DNA of 64,000 nucleotides from Curtobacterium sp. MCBD17_013. GTDB taxonomy: Bacteria > Actinomycetota > Actinomycetes > Actinomycetales > Microbacteriaceae. Location of the stretch: NCBI RefSeq assembly GCF_003234565.1, contig NZ_QKTU01000009.1, positions 1 to 64,000 on the forward strand, written 5' to 3'. The position numbers were made by a program, and so were the translations under genes. The notes under the pieces were generated by a model. It was not told the DNA's origin and did no database searches. It worked only from the letters and a program-made list of their open reading frames with translations. Positions 42,916 to 51,766 of this stretch are shown piece after piece. Positions within the stretch are counted from its first letter, which is position 1; every line of letters begins with the position of its first letter.

Positions 42916-43509
42916 ATGGCCAAGAGCACAGGACGACTCCGCAATGAAGAGACACGCTTGGCGATCCTCGACGCGACACGCTCGGAGCTGGCCAGCCGTG
43001 GATGGGACACGCTGTCGTTCGAGCGAATCGCCGCGGTAGCTGGCGTCGGCAAACAAACCCTGTATCGATGGTGGCCGACGAAAGCGGCGCTGGTTTCGGA
43101 GATGGTCACCGCGGGCGGCATCCTCCCGGTAGGTCCCGTTGCCGTCTCCGATGACGTCCACGCCGACGTCACTGCGTGGATGCTGGCCGTCGCGCGTGTT
43201 TACGACGACCCCGATGCAGCCGCCGTACTCCAGGCCATCATCGCGGCTGTTGCCGAAGATGCTGACCTCTCCGCGAACTACGACGAACGGATCACGACTG
43301 CCGCCCGCACGCGGCTCGCGGAACGACTGCGACTGGCGGTGGAGGCTGGTGCGCTCCCCCCGGACCTCAGGATCGACACGGTCACGCAGGTCTTCCTGGC
43401 GATGGTCCTATGGTGCCTCGTCACCCGCCGCCCGCTCGATGGAACCCTCGTCGAAGATCTCGTCGCGGCAACGTTGCCGGTGCCTCCCGACGGGTACGCA
43501 CTCACTTAG
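42916..43509 (+). CDS. TetR-family regulator
   Basis: 197-aa repressor. HTH TLSFERIAAVAGVGKQTLYRWWPTKAALVSEMV (about residues 32-64) is followed by a TetR_C_11-like domain. It lies 55 bp after the SDR gene, same strand, and probably represses the shared promoter. Confidence 0.92.
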   Translation: MAKSTGRLRNEETRLAILDATRSELASRGWDTLSFERIAAVAGVGKQTLYRWWPTKAALVSEMVTAGGILPVGPVAVSDDVHADVTAWMLAVARVYDDPDAAAVLQAIIAAVAEDADLSANYDERITTAARTRLAERLRLAVEAGALPPDLRIDTVTQVFLAMVLWCLVTRRPLDGTLVEDLVAATLPVPPDGYALT

Positions 43510-43677
43510 CCTGAGCAATCTCTGGGAGCCGCCGGTTCAGAAGGCCAATCCCCCCACGCTGTGAGGAGAGCTCCGCCTTCGAGAGTCTTGTATGAAGGTC
43601 TTGGATCAGGCTACTGCGGCTCGTACTGCGCGCCACGGCTGAGCATCGTGTATCGGAGTCGGGGGCACAGTTGGTCC

Positions 43678-43869
43678 ATGGCGAGCAACGAGAGCCGTAT
43701 CGACGTCGAAGGTGAAGTGGCCTTCATCGAGTTGGCGCTGCGAGCACGGGGCCTACAGGTCGATGCAGACGCCATCGAGCGAGTCCGCCGGGTGCTGCAA
43801 GGAGCGCTCTCTCGAGACCAGGCGAGGCGAGAAATCGTCGCCAAGTACGGCCGGCCTGCGTCCCGATAG
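43678..43869 (+). CDS. VbhA-like antitoxin domain protein, orphan
   Basis: 63-aa protein (MASNESRIDVEGEVAF...) ending ERVRRVLQGALSRDQARREIVAKYG. This helix pair resembles the antitoxin VbhA/FicA family that inhibits Fic AMP-transferase toxins, and the small domain also found fused to filamentation proteins. No Fic gene is adjacent, so it is an orphan or a remnant. ATG 43678 lacks a strong ribosome-binding site; a longer start at 43561 exists. Confidence 0.6.
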   Translation: MASNESRIDVEGEVAFIELALRARGLQVDADAIERVRRVLQGALSRDQARREIVAKYGRPASR

Positions 43870-43986
43870 CCGACCAACTACCGAACGTCTTCCCGCGTTG
43901 CCCTGCGACGGGGTTTCTCGTCTGGCTACTTCACCCACGGTCGTTGACCGCGCACCGCTCGAGCAGCGGGTCTGCTGATATCGCGC

Positions 43987-44139
43987 TCAGCAAGGCGGTT
44001 CGGGATCCTGAACGTTCAGCTCTGGTGCGGAGCCTTTCTCGGCGAACGCACGATCTGCTTCCGCTGCAAGGTAGGCGGTGATGTCGATGGGCTGGGTCGG
44101 GGGGAGATGGATGTCTTCGGGGCGGACGGGGTGCTGCAT
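43987..44139 (-). CDS. Small hypothetical protein
   Basis: 50-aa frame starting MQHPVRPEDIHLPP and containing ITAYLAAEADRAFAEKG, an amphipathic helix. It is codirectional with and downstream of the MMPL gene, after that gene's terminator. The composition looks protein-like (PEDIHLPPTQPID), but I do not recognise it. GAAAG is the only hint of a ribosome-binding site. Confidence 0.4.
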   Translation of the reverse strand: MQHPVRPEDIHLPPTQPIDITAYLAAEADRAFAEKGSAPELNVQDPEPPC

Positions 44140-44170
44140 CAGCTGTCACTTTCGTTCTACGAGCAAAGGA

Positions 44171-44204
44171 CGAAGGGCCCCGGTGTGCTCACCGGGGCCC
44201 TTCG
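44171..44204 (-). terminator. Strong hairpin terminator of MMPL gene
   Basis: Perfect 15-bp stem CGAAGGGCCCCGGTG / CACCGGGGCCCTTCG with a TGCT loop, 5 bp beyond the MMPL stop. On the minus strand it is followed by TCCTTTGCTCG, a short T-containing tract. Confidence 0.85.
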
Positions 44205-44209
44205 GAGTG

Positions 44210-46417
44210 TCAGCCGACGAGGACTCGTGGCTGGTCGTGCGCGGCAGGTGTCGCGGCGTCGTGCTTGTCGAGGGCGTGGCCTTCGACATCGACGTCGGGG
44301 AGGACCTTGTCCAGCCACTTCGGGATCCACCAAGCGGAGCGACCCAGGAGGGACAACGCAGCCGGCATCAGGACCATGCGGACGATGAACGCGTCCGCGG
44401 CGACGCCGACGAGGAGCCCGAACGCGATCGAGGCGCCGATCGCGAACTCCCCGGTGGCGAACCCGCCGAAGACGACGATCATGATGCTCGCCGCAGCGAC
44501 GAGGACGGGACCGGATCGGGAGAAGCCCTCGCGGATCGCCTGCTTGGGGTCACGGCCCTTGCGGTACATCTCCTGGATACGTGAGACGAGGAACACCTGG
44601 TAGTCCATCGCGAGTCCGAAGAGCACACCGACGAGCAGCAGCGGCAGGATGCTCAGCATCGGGTCGCCCTGCGGTGCTGGCAGGAAGTCCAGCCACCCCC
44701 ACTGGAACACTGCGACGCTCGCCCCGAACGACGCGCCGACGGAGAGCAGGTATCCGAGGGTCGCGATCACGGGAATGAGCAGCGACCGGAACAGGACGAT
44801 GAGCAGGATGATCGAGATGACGACGATGACGATGACGTACTTCACCAGCGCACGTGCGAGCTGGTCGTCGGAGTCGATGCCGATCGCGGTTTCACCGGTG
44901 ACCTCGAGGTGCGTTCCGCTGATGGTGTCAGCGTCGTCGCGGATCTGGTGCACCAGGTCCTTGGTGGAGTCGTCGATCGGTCCCTCGGTCGGAATGACGG
45001 TGATACGTGCGTAGTCCCCGTCGGAACTGACCTGAGCGGGAACGACCTGCTGCACGCCGTCGAGACCGGTGAGTTCGTTCTCGATCGCGGCGGTCTTCGA
45101 GGTGATGTTGTCACCCTCAGCCAGGACGATCAGGGGGCTCTGGATGCCGCCGAACTTGTCGACGATGAGGTTGTAGGCGGTGCGTTCGGTGGACTCCGGG
45201 TCGGACCCGCCAGGGACGTTGGAGGCGGTCTTCATGCTGAGCATGGGGAGCGCGACGACGACCAGGACGAGGACGCCGCCCAGGAGAGACACGATCGGGC
45301 GCTTCACGACGAAGCTGCCCCACGAGCGGAGGACGCCGCGCTTCTGCGGGCCGTCGTCGGTGAAGAGTTCCCCGCGTTGCAGCGCTGCGCGCTGCTTTTT
45401 CGACAGCGCCTTGACGCCCATGAACCGCATCAGTGCCGGCAGCAGGGTGAGCGAGAGCAGGACGGCGACGGCGACCGCGAACGCTGCGGCGACACCCATC
45501 TCGGTGATGTAGCTGAGGTTTGCGACCATGAGCGCGACGAGCGCGACGACGACGGTCATGCCAGCGAAGACCACAGCGGTGCCGGCCGTACCGGTTGCGC
45601 GAGCGATCGCGTCGTCGACCCTCCGACCGGAACGGAGCTCGGTCTTGAAGCGGGACAGGATGAACAGGCTGTAGTCGATACCGACTGCCAGGCCGAGCAT
45701 GGTTGCGAGGATGATCGCGTTGTCACCGATCGGGGTGAGTGCGCCGTAGGCGAGGACACCGATGAGGCCGACACCGACGCCGAAGACAGCGACGAGGAGA
45801 TTGATGCCCGCAGCGAGCAGCGATCCGAACGTGATCGCGAGGATGACGAACGCGATGATGACGCCGGCGCCTTCACTCGGGCTGGTGGCCGGGGCGCCGA
45901 GGGGCACGAGGTTCCCGCCGAGCTCGACACCGAGCCCCGGAGGGGCGTTCTCCTGCAGCTCGAGGGCTGCGTCGTAGTACTTCGTCTCCTGCTTCTTCGT
46001 CAGGTCGCCGTAGGTCATCGTGGCGACGGCCACCGTGCGGTCCTTGGAGATGTAGGGCTGTTCCGCGTTCAGTGGGTCGCTGACGGACTTGACGCCGTCG
46101 ACCGTCCGAGCCTTCGCGAGGAACGACTCGAGCTGCTTCGCAGTCGTCGCGTCCGTGACGTTGCCGGACTTCGGTTGGAACACCAGCTGCAGGGACGCGG
46201 TGTCCGAGGCAGTCTTGGAAGGGAATTCCTTGTTCATCCGCTCCAACGCTTGGGAGGCCTTGGTGTCGGGGATGCTCGTGGTCGCGGCACCCTTGTCGAT
46301 GCCGCTGCCGACGATGAAGATGCCGATCAGCACGGCCATGATCAGGAGCCACGCTCCGATCACCAGCCATCGGAACCGGGCGCTGAAGCGCCCGAGGTGG
46401 GACAGGAACGTGGACAT
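44210..46417 (-). CDS. MMPL/RND-family exporter
   Basis: 735-aa MMPL transporter. TM1 at about 17-37; periplasmic domain 1 (about 40-190); first helix block with LAVGIDYSLFILSRFKTEL; central cytoplasmic loop; periplasmic domain 2 (SPLIVLAEGDNITSK); second block with LLVGVLFGLAMDYQVFLVSRIQEMY; tail WWIPKWLDKVLPDVDVEGHALDKHD. The tail motif is shared with the exporter at 8229. ATG 46417 follows GAAGGAAAC. Likely exports lipids or toxic hydrophobics. Confidence 0.93.
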   Translation of the reverse strand: MSTFLSHLGRFSARFRWLVIGAWLLIMAVLIGIFIVGSGIDKGAATTSIPDTKASQALERMNKEFPSKTASDTASLQLVFQPKSGNVTDATTAKQLESFLAKARTVDGVKSVSDPLNAEQPYISKDRTVAVATMTYGDLTKKQETKYYDAALELQENAPPGLGVELGGNLVPLGAPATSPSEGAGVIIAFVILAITFGSLLAAGINLLVAVFGVGVGLIGVLAYGALTPIGDNAIILATMLGLAVGIDYSLFILSRFKTELRSGRRVDDAIARATGTAGTAVVFAGMTVVVALVALMVANLSYITEMGVAAAFAVAVAVLLSLTLLPALMRFMGVKALSKKQRAALQRGELFTDDGPQKRGVLRSWGSFVVKRPIVSLLGGVLVLVVVALPMLSMKTASNVPGGSDPESTERTAYNLIVDKFGGIQSPLIVLAEGDNITSKTAAIENELTGLDGVQQVVPAQVSSDGDYARITVIPTEGPIDDSTKDLVHQIRDDADTISGTHLEVTGETAIGIDSDDQLARALVKYVIVIVVISIILLIVLFRSLLIPVIATLGYLLSVGASFGASVAVFQWGWLDFLPAPQGDPMLSILPLLLVGVLFGLAMDYQVFLVSRIQEMYRKGRDPKQAIREGFSRSGPVLVAAASIMIVVFGGFATGEFAIGASIAFGLLVGVAADAFIVRMVLMPAALSLLGRSAWWIPKWLDKVLPDVDVEGHALDKHDAATPAAHDQPRVLVG

Positions 46418-46764
46418 GCGGTTTCCTTCGTCGTCGTGGTTGCGATGTGCGAACAACGTCAACGATCCCGATCCGAGCGCTTCGACACGGCCTCCTTTCG
46501 CACCGTTCGGGCTACTCCATTTGCAGTAGATCCCGCCCTTTCCTTGCACAACCAGTAGGCGCGACATCGGCGGGCCGACGCTCATTGAGCGGCGGCCGGT
46601 TCCGAAGGGTGGGGGTCAGATCAGGCGACGAAGCGGACCTCCCGCTCTGAGGCACAGCACCGCTACCCGTCGAAGTCGCCAGCGGACGGTGCTGCGATTC
46701 TCGTGGTCATCGTCGTCCTTCCGAGCCAGTGTGTGCGCCAGCCCATCTGGGTGGAGTGATCGGG
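46418..46764. other. Gene-poor interval with a possible operator and a short leftover frame
   Basis: CTACT and AGTAG (46512-46516, 46525-46529) form an inverted repeat around CCATTTGC, placed as an operator for the MMPL gene. A 15-codon minus-strand frame (46663-46710, MTTRIAAPSAGDFDG) has a good GGAAGGACGACG leader directly downstream of the Baeyer-Villiger gene. It may be the start of a deleted gene. Confidence 0.4.
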
Positions 46765-48582
46765 TCAGGAGTTGGTGACGGCGAGCTCGGGCGCGAGGAC
46801 TTCGTCGATCGAGGTCTGCCGCCATTCCCGGAGCAGGCGGTGGAACCGGACGGGCCCGGGGCTGTACCCGCCGCCCCCACGCTTCCGGGTGCCCTCGCCG
46901 TTGTAGTAACCGGGCGTGCACTCCGCCAGGAACGCCGCGTTGTCCACCTCCACCTCGTGGATCGTCGCCAACCACCGGTCTTCGGCTTCGACGGTGGGCT
47001 CGACCTGCCGTGCGCCCTCGTCGCGAGCGTGCTCCAGGATCGCGGCGATGTGCGTGGCCTGCTCCTGCAGGATGTGCACGAAGTTCACAGAGTTCGCGTT
47101 CTGCAGCGCTCCGAGGTGGAAGAGGTTCGGGAAGCCGTGCGACACGAATCCGTGCAGTGTCCGGGGACCTCGTGCCCACGCTTCGAGCAGTTTCGTTCCG
47201 TCCCGGCCGTGCACCGGCAGTGTTCCGGAGATGACGCCCGAGACGCCGGTCTCGAACCCGGTGGCGAAAACGACGGCGTCGACCTCGTACTCCGTGTCGC
47301 CGACCACCACACCGGTCTCGGTCATGGCGGTGATTCCCCCGGTGTCGGCGGTGTCGACCAGGGTCACGTTCGGCCGGTTGAAGGCCTGCAGGTACTTGTC
47401 ACTGAACGTCGGCCGCTTGCACATGTACCGGTACCAGGGCTTGAGGATCTCTGCGGTCGCCGGATCCGTGACGACGGCATCGACGCGTGCACGGATCTGG
47501 TCCATCTTGCGGGCGTCCGCGATCTCGATCAGCCGGTCGCGTTCCTCCGGGTCGAGCGTGTCCTCCGTCTGCCCGGTCAGCATCGTGCGTTGCAGCGCTG
47601 CGGTGGAGGTCCAGCCGTCCTGAATCAGGTCCACCTCGGTCTCTTCGCCGGAGACGACCGCGAGGAAGTTCTCCATGCGTTCCTGCTGCCATCCGGTCGG
47701 GAGGCCCGTGGTCCAGTCCGCGGGCAGATCGCGATTGTCGCGGACGTCCACACTCGACGGGGTCCGCTGGAAAACGGTGAGGTGCGCAGCGTCCTCGGCG
47801 ACGAGGGGGATCACCTGGATGCCCGTCGCACCGGTCCCGACCACCGCGACGCGCTTGTCGGCAAGGCCGGTCATCCCCCCGGCCTGGTCACCACCGGTGT
47901 AGCCGTAGTCCCACCGACTCGTGTGGAACGTGTGTCCCCTGAAGTTCTCCATCCCGGGGATCGCGGGGAGCTTGGGCTGAGATAGCGACCCGGAGGAGAC
48001 GATGACGTACCGTGCGCGCATCGTGTCGCCGCGGTCGGTCCGGACTGCCCAGTCCGCGGTGTCGTCGTCCCAGCGGAGGTCGGTGACCCGGGTGTGGAAG
48101 AGCACGTCGTCGTACAGGTCAAAGTGCCTCGCCATCGCCATCGCGTGCCGGCGGATCTCCTCGCCGGGCGCGTACCGGCGAGTGGGGACGGTTCCGACTT
48201 CCTCGAGCAGCGGCATGTACACCGAGGCTTCAATGTCGCAGTGGATACCCGGGTACCGGTTCCAGTACCAGGTACCGCCGAAGTCGCCGCCCTCCTCGGT
48301 CATGCGGATGTCCGTGAAGCCCGCCTGGCGCAGCCGCGCCCCGGTCAGGAGTCCGCCGAAACCGCCGCCCACGATGAGCACCTCGACGCGGTCGGTCTTC
48401 GCCGGACGATCCGAACGGCGCGTGTACGGGTCCGTCGCCCAGTACCCGTACGCGCCGCGCATGCCCTGGTACTGCCGGAGCCCGTCAGGACGGATGCGTC
48501 GGTCGCGTTCGACCCGGTACCGGGCGCGCAACGCCTCCAGGTCCGCTTCGCGCATGCTGCTGTCCGTGGCGATGTCCGTCAT
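46765..48582 (-). CDS. Baeyer-Villiger/flavin-containing monooxygenase
   Basis: 605-aa FAD/NADPH monooxygenase. FAD motif VLIVGGGFGGLLTGARLRQAG (about residues 69-89), GGTWYWNRYPGIHCDIEA, BVMO fingerprint FRGHTFHTSRWDY and NADPH motif VAVVGTGATGIQV. Converts ketones to esters or lactones. ATG 48582 with AAGGAGCACG upstream. Preceded by a TetR gene in the same direction and by a 26-bp palindrome in the leader. Confidence 0.93.
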   Translation of the reverse strand: MTDIATDSSMREADLEALRARYRVERDRRIRPDGLRQYQGMRGAYGYWATDPYTRRSDRPAKTDRVEVLIVGGGFGGLLTGARLRQAGFTDIRMTEEGGDFGGTWYWNRYPGIHCDIEASVYMPLLEEVGTVPTRRYAPGEEIRRHAMAMARHFDLYDDVLFHTRVTDLRWDDDTADWAVRTDRGDTMRARYVIVSSGSLSQPKLPAIPGMENFRGHTFHTSRWDYGYTGGDQAGGMTGLADKRVAVVGTGATGIQVIPLVAEDAAHLTVFQRTPSSVDVRDNRDLPADWTTGLPTGWQQERMENFLAVVSGEETEVDLIQDGWTSTAALQRTMLTGQTEDTLDPEERDRLIEIADARKMDQIRARVDAVVTDPATAEILKPWYRYMCKRPTFSDKYLQAFNRPNVTLVDTADTGGITAMTETGVVVGDTEYEVDAVVFATGFETGVSGVISGTLPVHGRDGTKLLEAWARGPRTLHGFVSHGFPNLFHLGALQNANSVNFVHILQEQATHIAAILEHARDEGARQVEPTVEAEDRWLATIHEVEVDNAAFLAECTPGYYNGEGTRKRGGGGYSPGPVRFHRLLREWRQTSIDEVLAPELAVTNS

Positions 48583-48601
48583 CGTGCTCCTTGAGATGGG
48601 C

Positions 48602-48627
48602 GGGGCGGCAACAGCTGTTGCCGCCCC
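48602..48627. promoter_or_regulatory. 26-bp perfect palindrome in the monooxygenase leader
   Basis: GGGGCGGCAACAG followed by its exact reverse complement CTGTTGCCGCCCC, 20 bp upstream of the start codon. It could be an operator, the terminator of the upstream TetR gene, or an mRNA-stabilising hairpin. Confidence 0.6.
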
Positions 48628-48633
48628 AGCGAG

Positions 48634-48668
48634 TCAATCGCCGTACCCGTTTTAACTCAATCGCTTGA
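48634..48668 (-). promoter_or_regulatory. TCAATCGC direct repeats, candidate TetR site
   Basis: TCAATCGC occurs at 48634-48641 and 48657-48664. The second extends to TCAATCGCTTGA (TCAA/TTGA dyad). They lie in an AT-rich patch between the TetR and monooxygenase genes. Confidence 0.4.
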
Positions 48669-48729
48669 TTTACACTCGCGGGAGATTTCCACCTACCGCG
48701 AAGGGGGTCCCCCGAAGGGTGGACCAGGC

Positions 48730-49410
48730 TCAGGATGGCGACTGCCCGGCAGCGCGCGGAGACGTCACCGCCTCGGCCAGCCACAAGGACGACACGACGT
48801 CGATCAGAGAGTCCGCCACGGCGGACCAGTTCGGCCAGATGCGGGCACCGCCTCGCTCCAGCGCGCGTTCGTGTTCCGCGATCACCTGCGTCAGGAGGAT
48901 TCGGCCCATCGTCATCCGCTCAACACGCACCGGCGCTGGGAGGTCCGGGAGGCAGCGCTGGATGCCATGCGCGATGCGCATGAGGCCCGGTGCTTCTCGA
49001 GCTTCGTCCATCGCGATGTCAGCCCAGGCGGGATCCGTCGCGACCTGCGCGCTGAACCGGCCGTACCAGGTCGGTGATCCCAGGGACTCGAGATGGGTGG
49101 TCGTCGGACGCACGAAACAGGCGATCCAGTCGCGGATGTCGTTCCGCCCCTCGACTCGCTGCAGTTCGGCAAGTCGGAGCGCGTTGATGGCGTGCTGGTG
49201 CCGGGCGAGGATCGCGCGGATGAGATCTGCTTTGCCTCCGAAGTGGTACCCGACCGCCGCGGTGTTCCCCTGCCCGGCGGCCTCTCCGATCTGCCGTCCT
49301 GACACGTGTGCGATGCCGTACTCACCGAAGAGCTGCTCGGCCGCCGTGAGGATCGCGTCCCTGGTTGCAGCCACACGTGACGCTCGGGTCCTCTGCTGGG
49401 CATCAGTCAT
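48730..49410 (-). CDS. TetR-family regulator (probably of the monooxygenase)
   Basis: 226-aa regulator. HTH GIAHVSGRQIGEAAGQGNTAAVGYHFGGKADLIRAIL with the VGYHF recognition helix (about residues 33-68), then a TetR_C domain. ATG 49410 follows GGAGGAGCC. Lies 147 bp upstream of the Baeyer-Villiger gene. Confidence 0.92.
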   Translation of the reverse strand: MTDAQQRTRASRVAATRDAILTAAEQLFGEYGIAHVSGRQIGEAAGQGNTAAVGYHFGGKADLIRAILARHQHAINALRLAELQRVEGRNDIRDWIACFVRPTTTHLESLGSPTWYGRFSAQVATDPAWADIAMDEAREAPGLMRIAHGIQRCLPDLPAPVRVERMTMGRILLTQVIAEHERALERGGARIWPNWSAVADSLIDVVSSLWLAEAVTSPRAAGQSPS

Positions 49411-49505
49411 GGCGGCTCCTCCCGTTCCCAGGAGCCTAACGACCGTCCATGGTCCCGAAGGGCTTCCCGAACGGTCATTGCGTCCGCGTGATGCGCGCGG
49501 CCGGG

Positions 49506-50165
49506 TCAGGCGAGAAGGCCGGCCTGGTAGGCGTACGCGACCAGTTGGGCCCGGTCACGGGCGCCGACCTTCGCCATCGCACGGCTCGCGTGGGTCTTCA
49601 CCGTGAACGGTGAGACGAACAGCTCTGAGGCGATGGTGTCGTTGTCGTGCCCCGCCGCGATGCTGAGGACCACGTCGCGCTCGCGGGCGGTCAAAGCGAG
49701 GAACCGGTCGGCGAGGTCGGCGTCGATGACGCGGCCCGGGCTGTCGGTGACGTGCCCGATGAGCGCGGCAGAGGCTGCTGCGGACAGGGCACCTCCCCCG
49801 GCGATGACTTCCTGCAGACTGACGATGAGCTCGGCTGGTGCGACGCCCTTGCCGAGGAACCCGTTCGCGCCGGCCCGGAGCGCGGCGAGGACGGTGTCGT
49901 CGTGCTCGAAGGTGGTCAGCACGACGATGCGGGTCTGCTCGGACGGGATCCGCTCCCGGATCCGTCGCGTCGTTTCGACGCCGTCGATCCCGGGCATGCG
50001 GACGTCCATGAGGATGAGATCGACGTCGTGATCGTTGAGGAAGGTGAGGGCGGCGAACCCGTCCGCTGCTTCACCGACGACGGTGAAGTCCGGGTGCGCG
50101 TCGATGATGGTGCGCAGTCCGAGCCGGATCATCTCTTGGTCATCGACCAACAGCACGTGTGTCAC
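49506..50165 (-). CDS. NarL/FixJ-family response regulator
   Basis: 219-aa regulator: receiver with LLVDDQEM, Asp54 (LILMDVRMPGIDG) and GFLGKG; LuxR HTH LTARERDVVLSIAAGHDNDTIASELFVSPFTVKTHASRAMAKVG. GTG 50165 overlaps the kinase TGA, so the pair is coupled. A longer start at 50186 is less likely. Confidence 0.94.
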   Translation of the reverse strand: MTHVLLVDDQEMIRLGLRTIIDAHPDFTVVGEAADGFAALTFLNDHDVDLILMDVRMPGIDGVETTRRIRERIPSEQTRIVVLTTFEHDDTVLAALRAGANGFLGKGVAPAELIVSLQEVIAGGGALSAAASAALIGHVTDSPGRVIDADLADRFLALTARERDVVLSIAAGHDNDTIASELFVSPFTVKTHASRAMAKVGARDRAQLVAYAYQAGLLA

Positions 50166-51397
50166 GAGCTGGCTCCTTCGTTCCATGGGATTCGTGCTGT
50201 GACGGTAAAGACATCCTCGTCGGTGCCAAGCTGCAGGGTTCCGCCGGCGGACTCAACGCGTTCGCGCATGCCGATGAGTCCATATCCGCTGCCGTGTGCG
50301 GTCGGCGGCGTGGACGCGACCGGGTTCGTGACGCTGATCACCACATCAGCCTCGTCCGTCAGCACCGTCAGCGCGGCCTCACCGGTGCCGTACCGGTGGG
50401 CGTTCGTCAACGCTTCTTGCGCCACGCGGAACACCGTCACCCCGACGGCCTCGTGCACCCGGCGAGCTTGGTCGGTGATTTGCGCGTCGATCGATAGGCC
50501 AGCGTCCTGGAACGAGGCGGCCAGCTCGTCGATCGTCGACAGGCCGGGTGTCGGTCGGCGCGCGTCGTCGTGGTCGGCGTCGTCGCTGCGGAGCATCGCC
50601 AGCGTGCGTTGCGTGTCGCTGAGGATCGACTGCACGGCGGTGCGCGCCGCGACCAGCGATCGCTGGGTCGCGGCGTCGTCGCGGCCGGCGGTGACTTCGA
50701 CCGCGCCGATGTGCATGCTCACGACGGCGACCTGGTGGCCGACGATGTCGTGCAGGTCGCGGGCGATGCGGACCCGCTCTTCGGCCACTCGCCGTTCGGC
50801 TTCGGCCTCCCGTGTCGCGATCGCGTCGCGGGTGCGCTGCTCGAGGGACTCCCAGTACTGTCGCTGCAGCCGAAGTGCCGCGCCCACGGCACCACCGGCG
50901 ACGACGGCGACGATGACCGCGACGGCGTCGAGACCGACCGCGCGGCCCGCGGAGAGGAAGCTGGCGAGTCCGAAGATGACGGCCATCGCCAGCGCTGTGA
51001 TCCCGATGCTGCGCGTGGGCGGCAAGCCGCGCAAGGTGAGTGCGAACAGGACGAACACCACGACGGTGCACTCGCCGATCGGCTCCCGCCCTCCGACGAT
51101 CACCACGACGACGCCCGCCATCGTCAACGTGAGTCCGACCTGCGGTAGACGGGCGGCGACGAGCGCGCCGGCGAGGGTCACGAGTGCGCCGATGCCGGCG
51201 AGCAGACCGCCGCCGTTGGTGACGATGACGACCAGTTCCACGATCATCGCGGTCACGCTCACCCAGAGCGGGAGGCGCTCGAGCACGGGTTGCGTGCGCA
51301 GCCACAGCGGGCGCGGCGTCGCGGGCCCGCCGGGCGTCGGAACGGTCATCCCCTGAGTCTGGGGTAGGCCGGTGCCGGTCGTGTACTCCATCTGCAT
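50162..51397 (-). CDS. Sensor histidine kinase (NarL/DesK type)
   Basis: 411-aa kinase with about five membrane segments (residues 44-178) and a short extracytoplasmic region. HisKA_3 carries His216 (RIARDLHDIVGHQ), and HATPase shows AQEALTNAHRYG and GSGYGLIGMRERVES. ATG 51397 has GAGGACCTG upstream. Partner of the adjacent response regulator; signal unknown. Confidence 0.93.
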   Translation of the reverse strand: MQMEYTTGTGLPQTQGMTVPTPGGPATPRPLWLRTQPVLERLPLWVSVTAMIVELVVIVTNGGGLLAGIGALVTLAGALVAARLPQVGLTLTMAGVVVVIVGGREPIGECTVVVFVLFALTLRGLPPTRSIGITALAMAVIFGLASFLSAGRAVGLDAVAVIVAVVAGGAVGAALRLQRQYWESLEQRTRDAIATREAEAERRVAEERVRIARDLHDIVGHQVAVVSMHIGAVEVTAGRDDAATQRSLVAARTAVQSILSDTQRTLAMLRSDDADHDDARRPTPGLSTIDELAASFQDAGLSIDAQITDQARRVHEAVGVTVFRVAQEALTNAHRYGTGEAALTVLTDEADVVISVTNPVASTPPTAHGSGYGLIGMRERVESAGGTLQLGTDEDVFTVTARIPWNEGASS

Positions 51398-51483
51398 CAG
51401 GTCCTCGGTTCTGGGGAACGACGCCGACGGGTGTCGCTGCGGTGATGCTGGTCCCCATAGCCGCACCGATGGAAGGACACCTC

Positions 51484-51729
51484 ATGACCACGCTTCTTCC
51501 CGCTCGCCCCGCCCGGACGGCGATGTTCATCTCGACGCCGGCGGAGCTCGACGACGAATCTGACCAGCGGGACCACACCTCTCGTGCTCGGACGATCGCA
51601 CGGGTCCCGTTGCTGCCGGTATGGGCGGCGATCGCTGCCACGAGCGCCGTGTTGCGGTTTGCCGGCTTCATGGTGCTGGCCGCTTCGATGCTCCTTCAGA
51701 GCGCAGCGCGGGGCATCATTTCCCGGTGA
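51484..51729 (+). CDS. Small hypothetical membrane protein
   Basis: 81 aa with an N-terminal polar half (FISTPAELDDESDQRDH) and one hydrophobic helix (VWAAIAATSAVLRFAGFMVLAASMLL). ATG 51484 has GGAAGGACACCTC upstream. Divergent from the two-component genes, so perhaps part of their regulon. Not recognised. Confidence 0.65.
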   Translation: MTTLLPARPARTAMFISTPAELDDESDQRDHTSRARTIARVPLLPVWAAIAATSAVLRFAGFMVLAASMLLQSAARGIISR

Positions 51730-51766
51730 CGGCTCCGCCGGGCCTTGCAACCGCCTGCAGCGTGGC

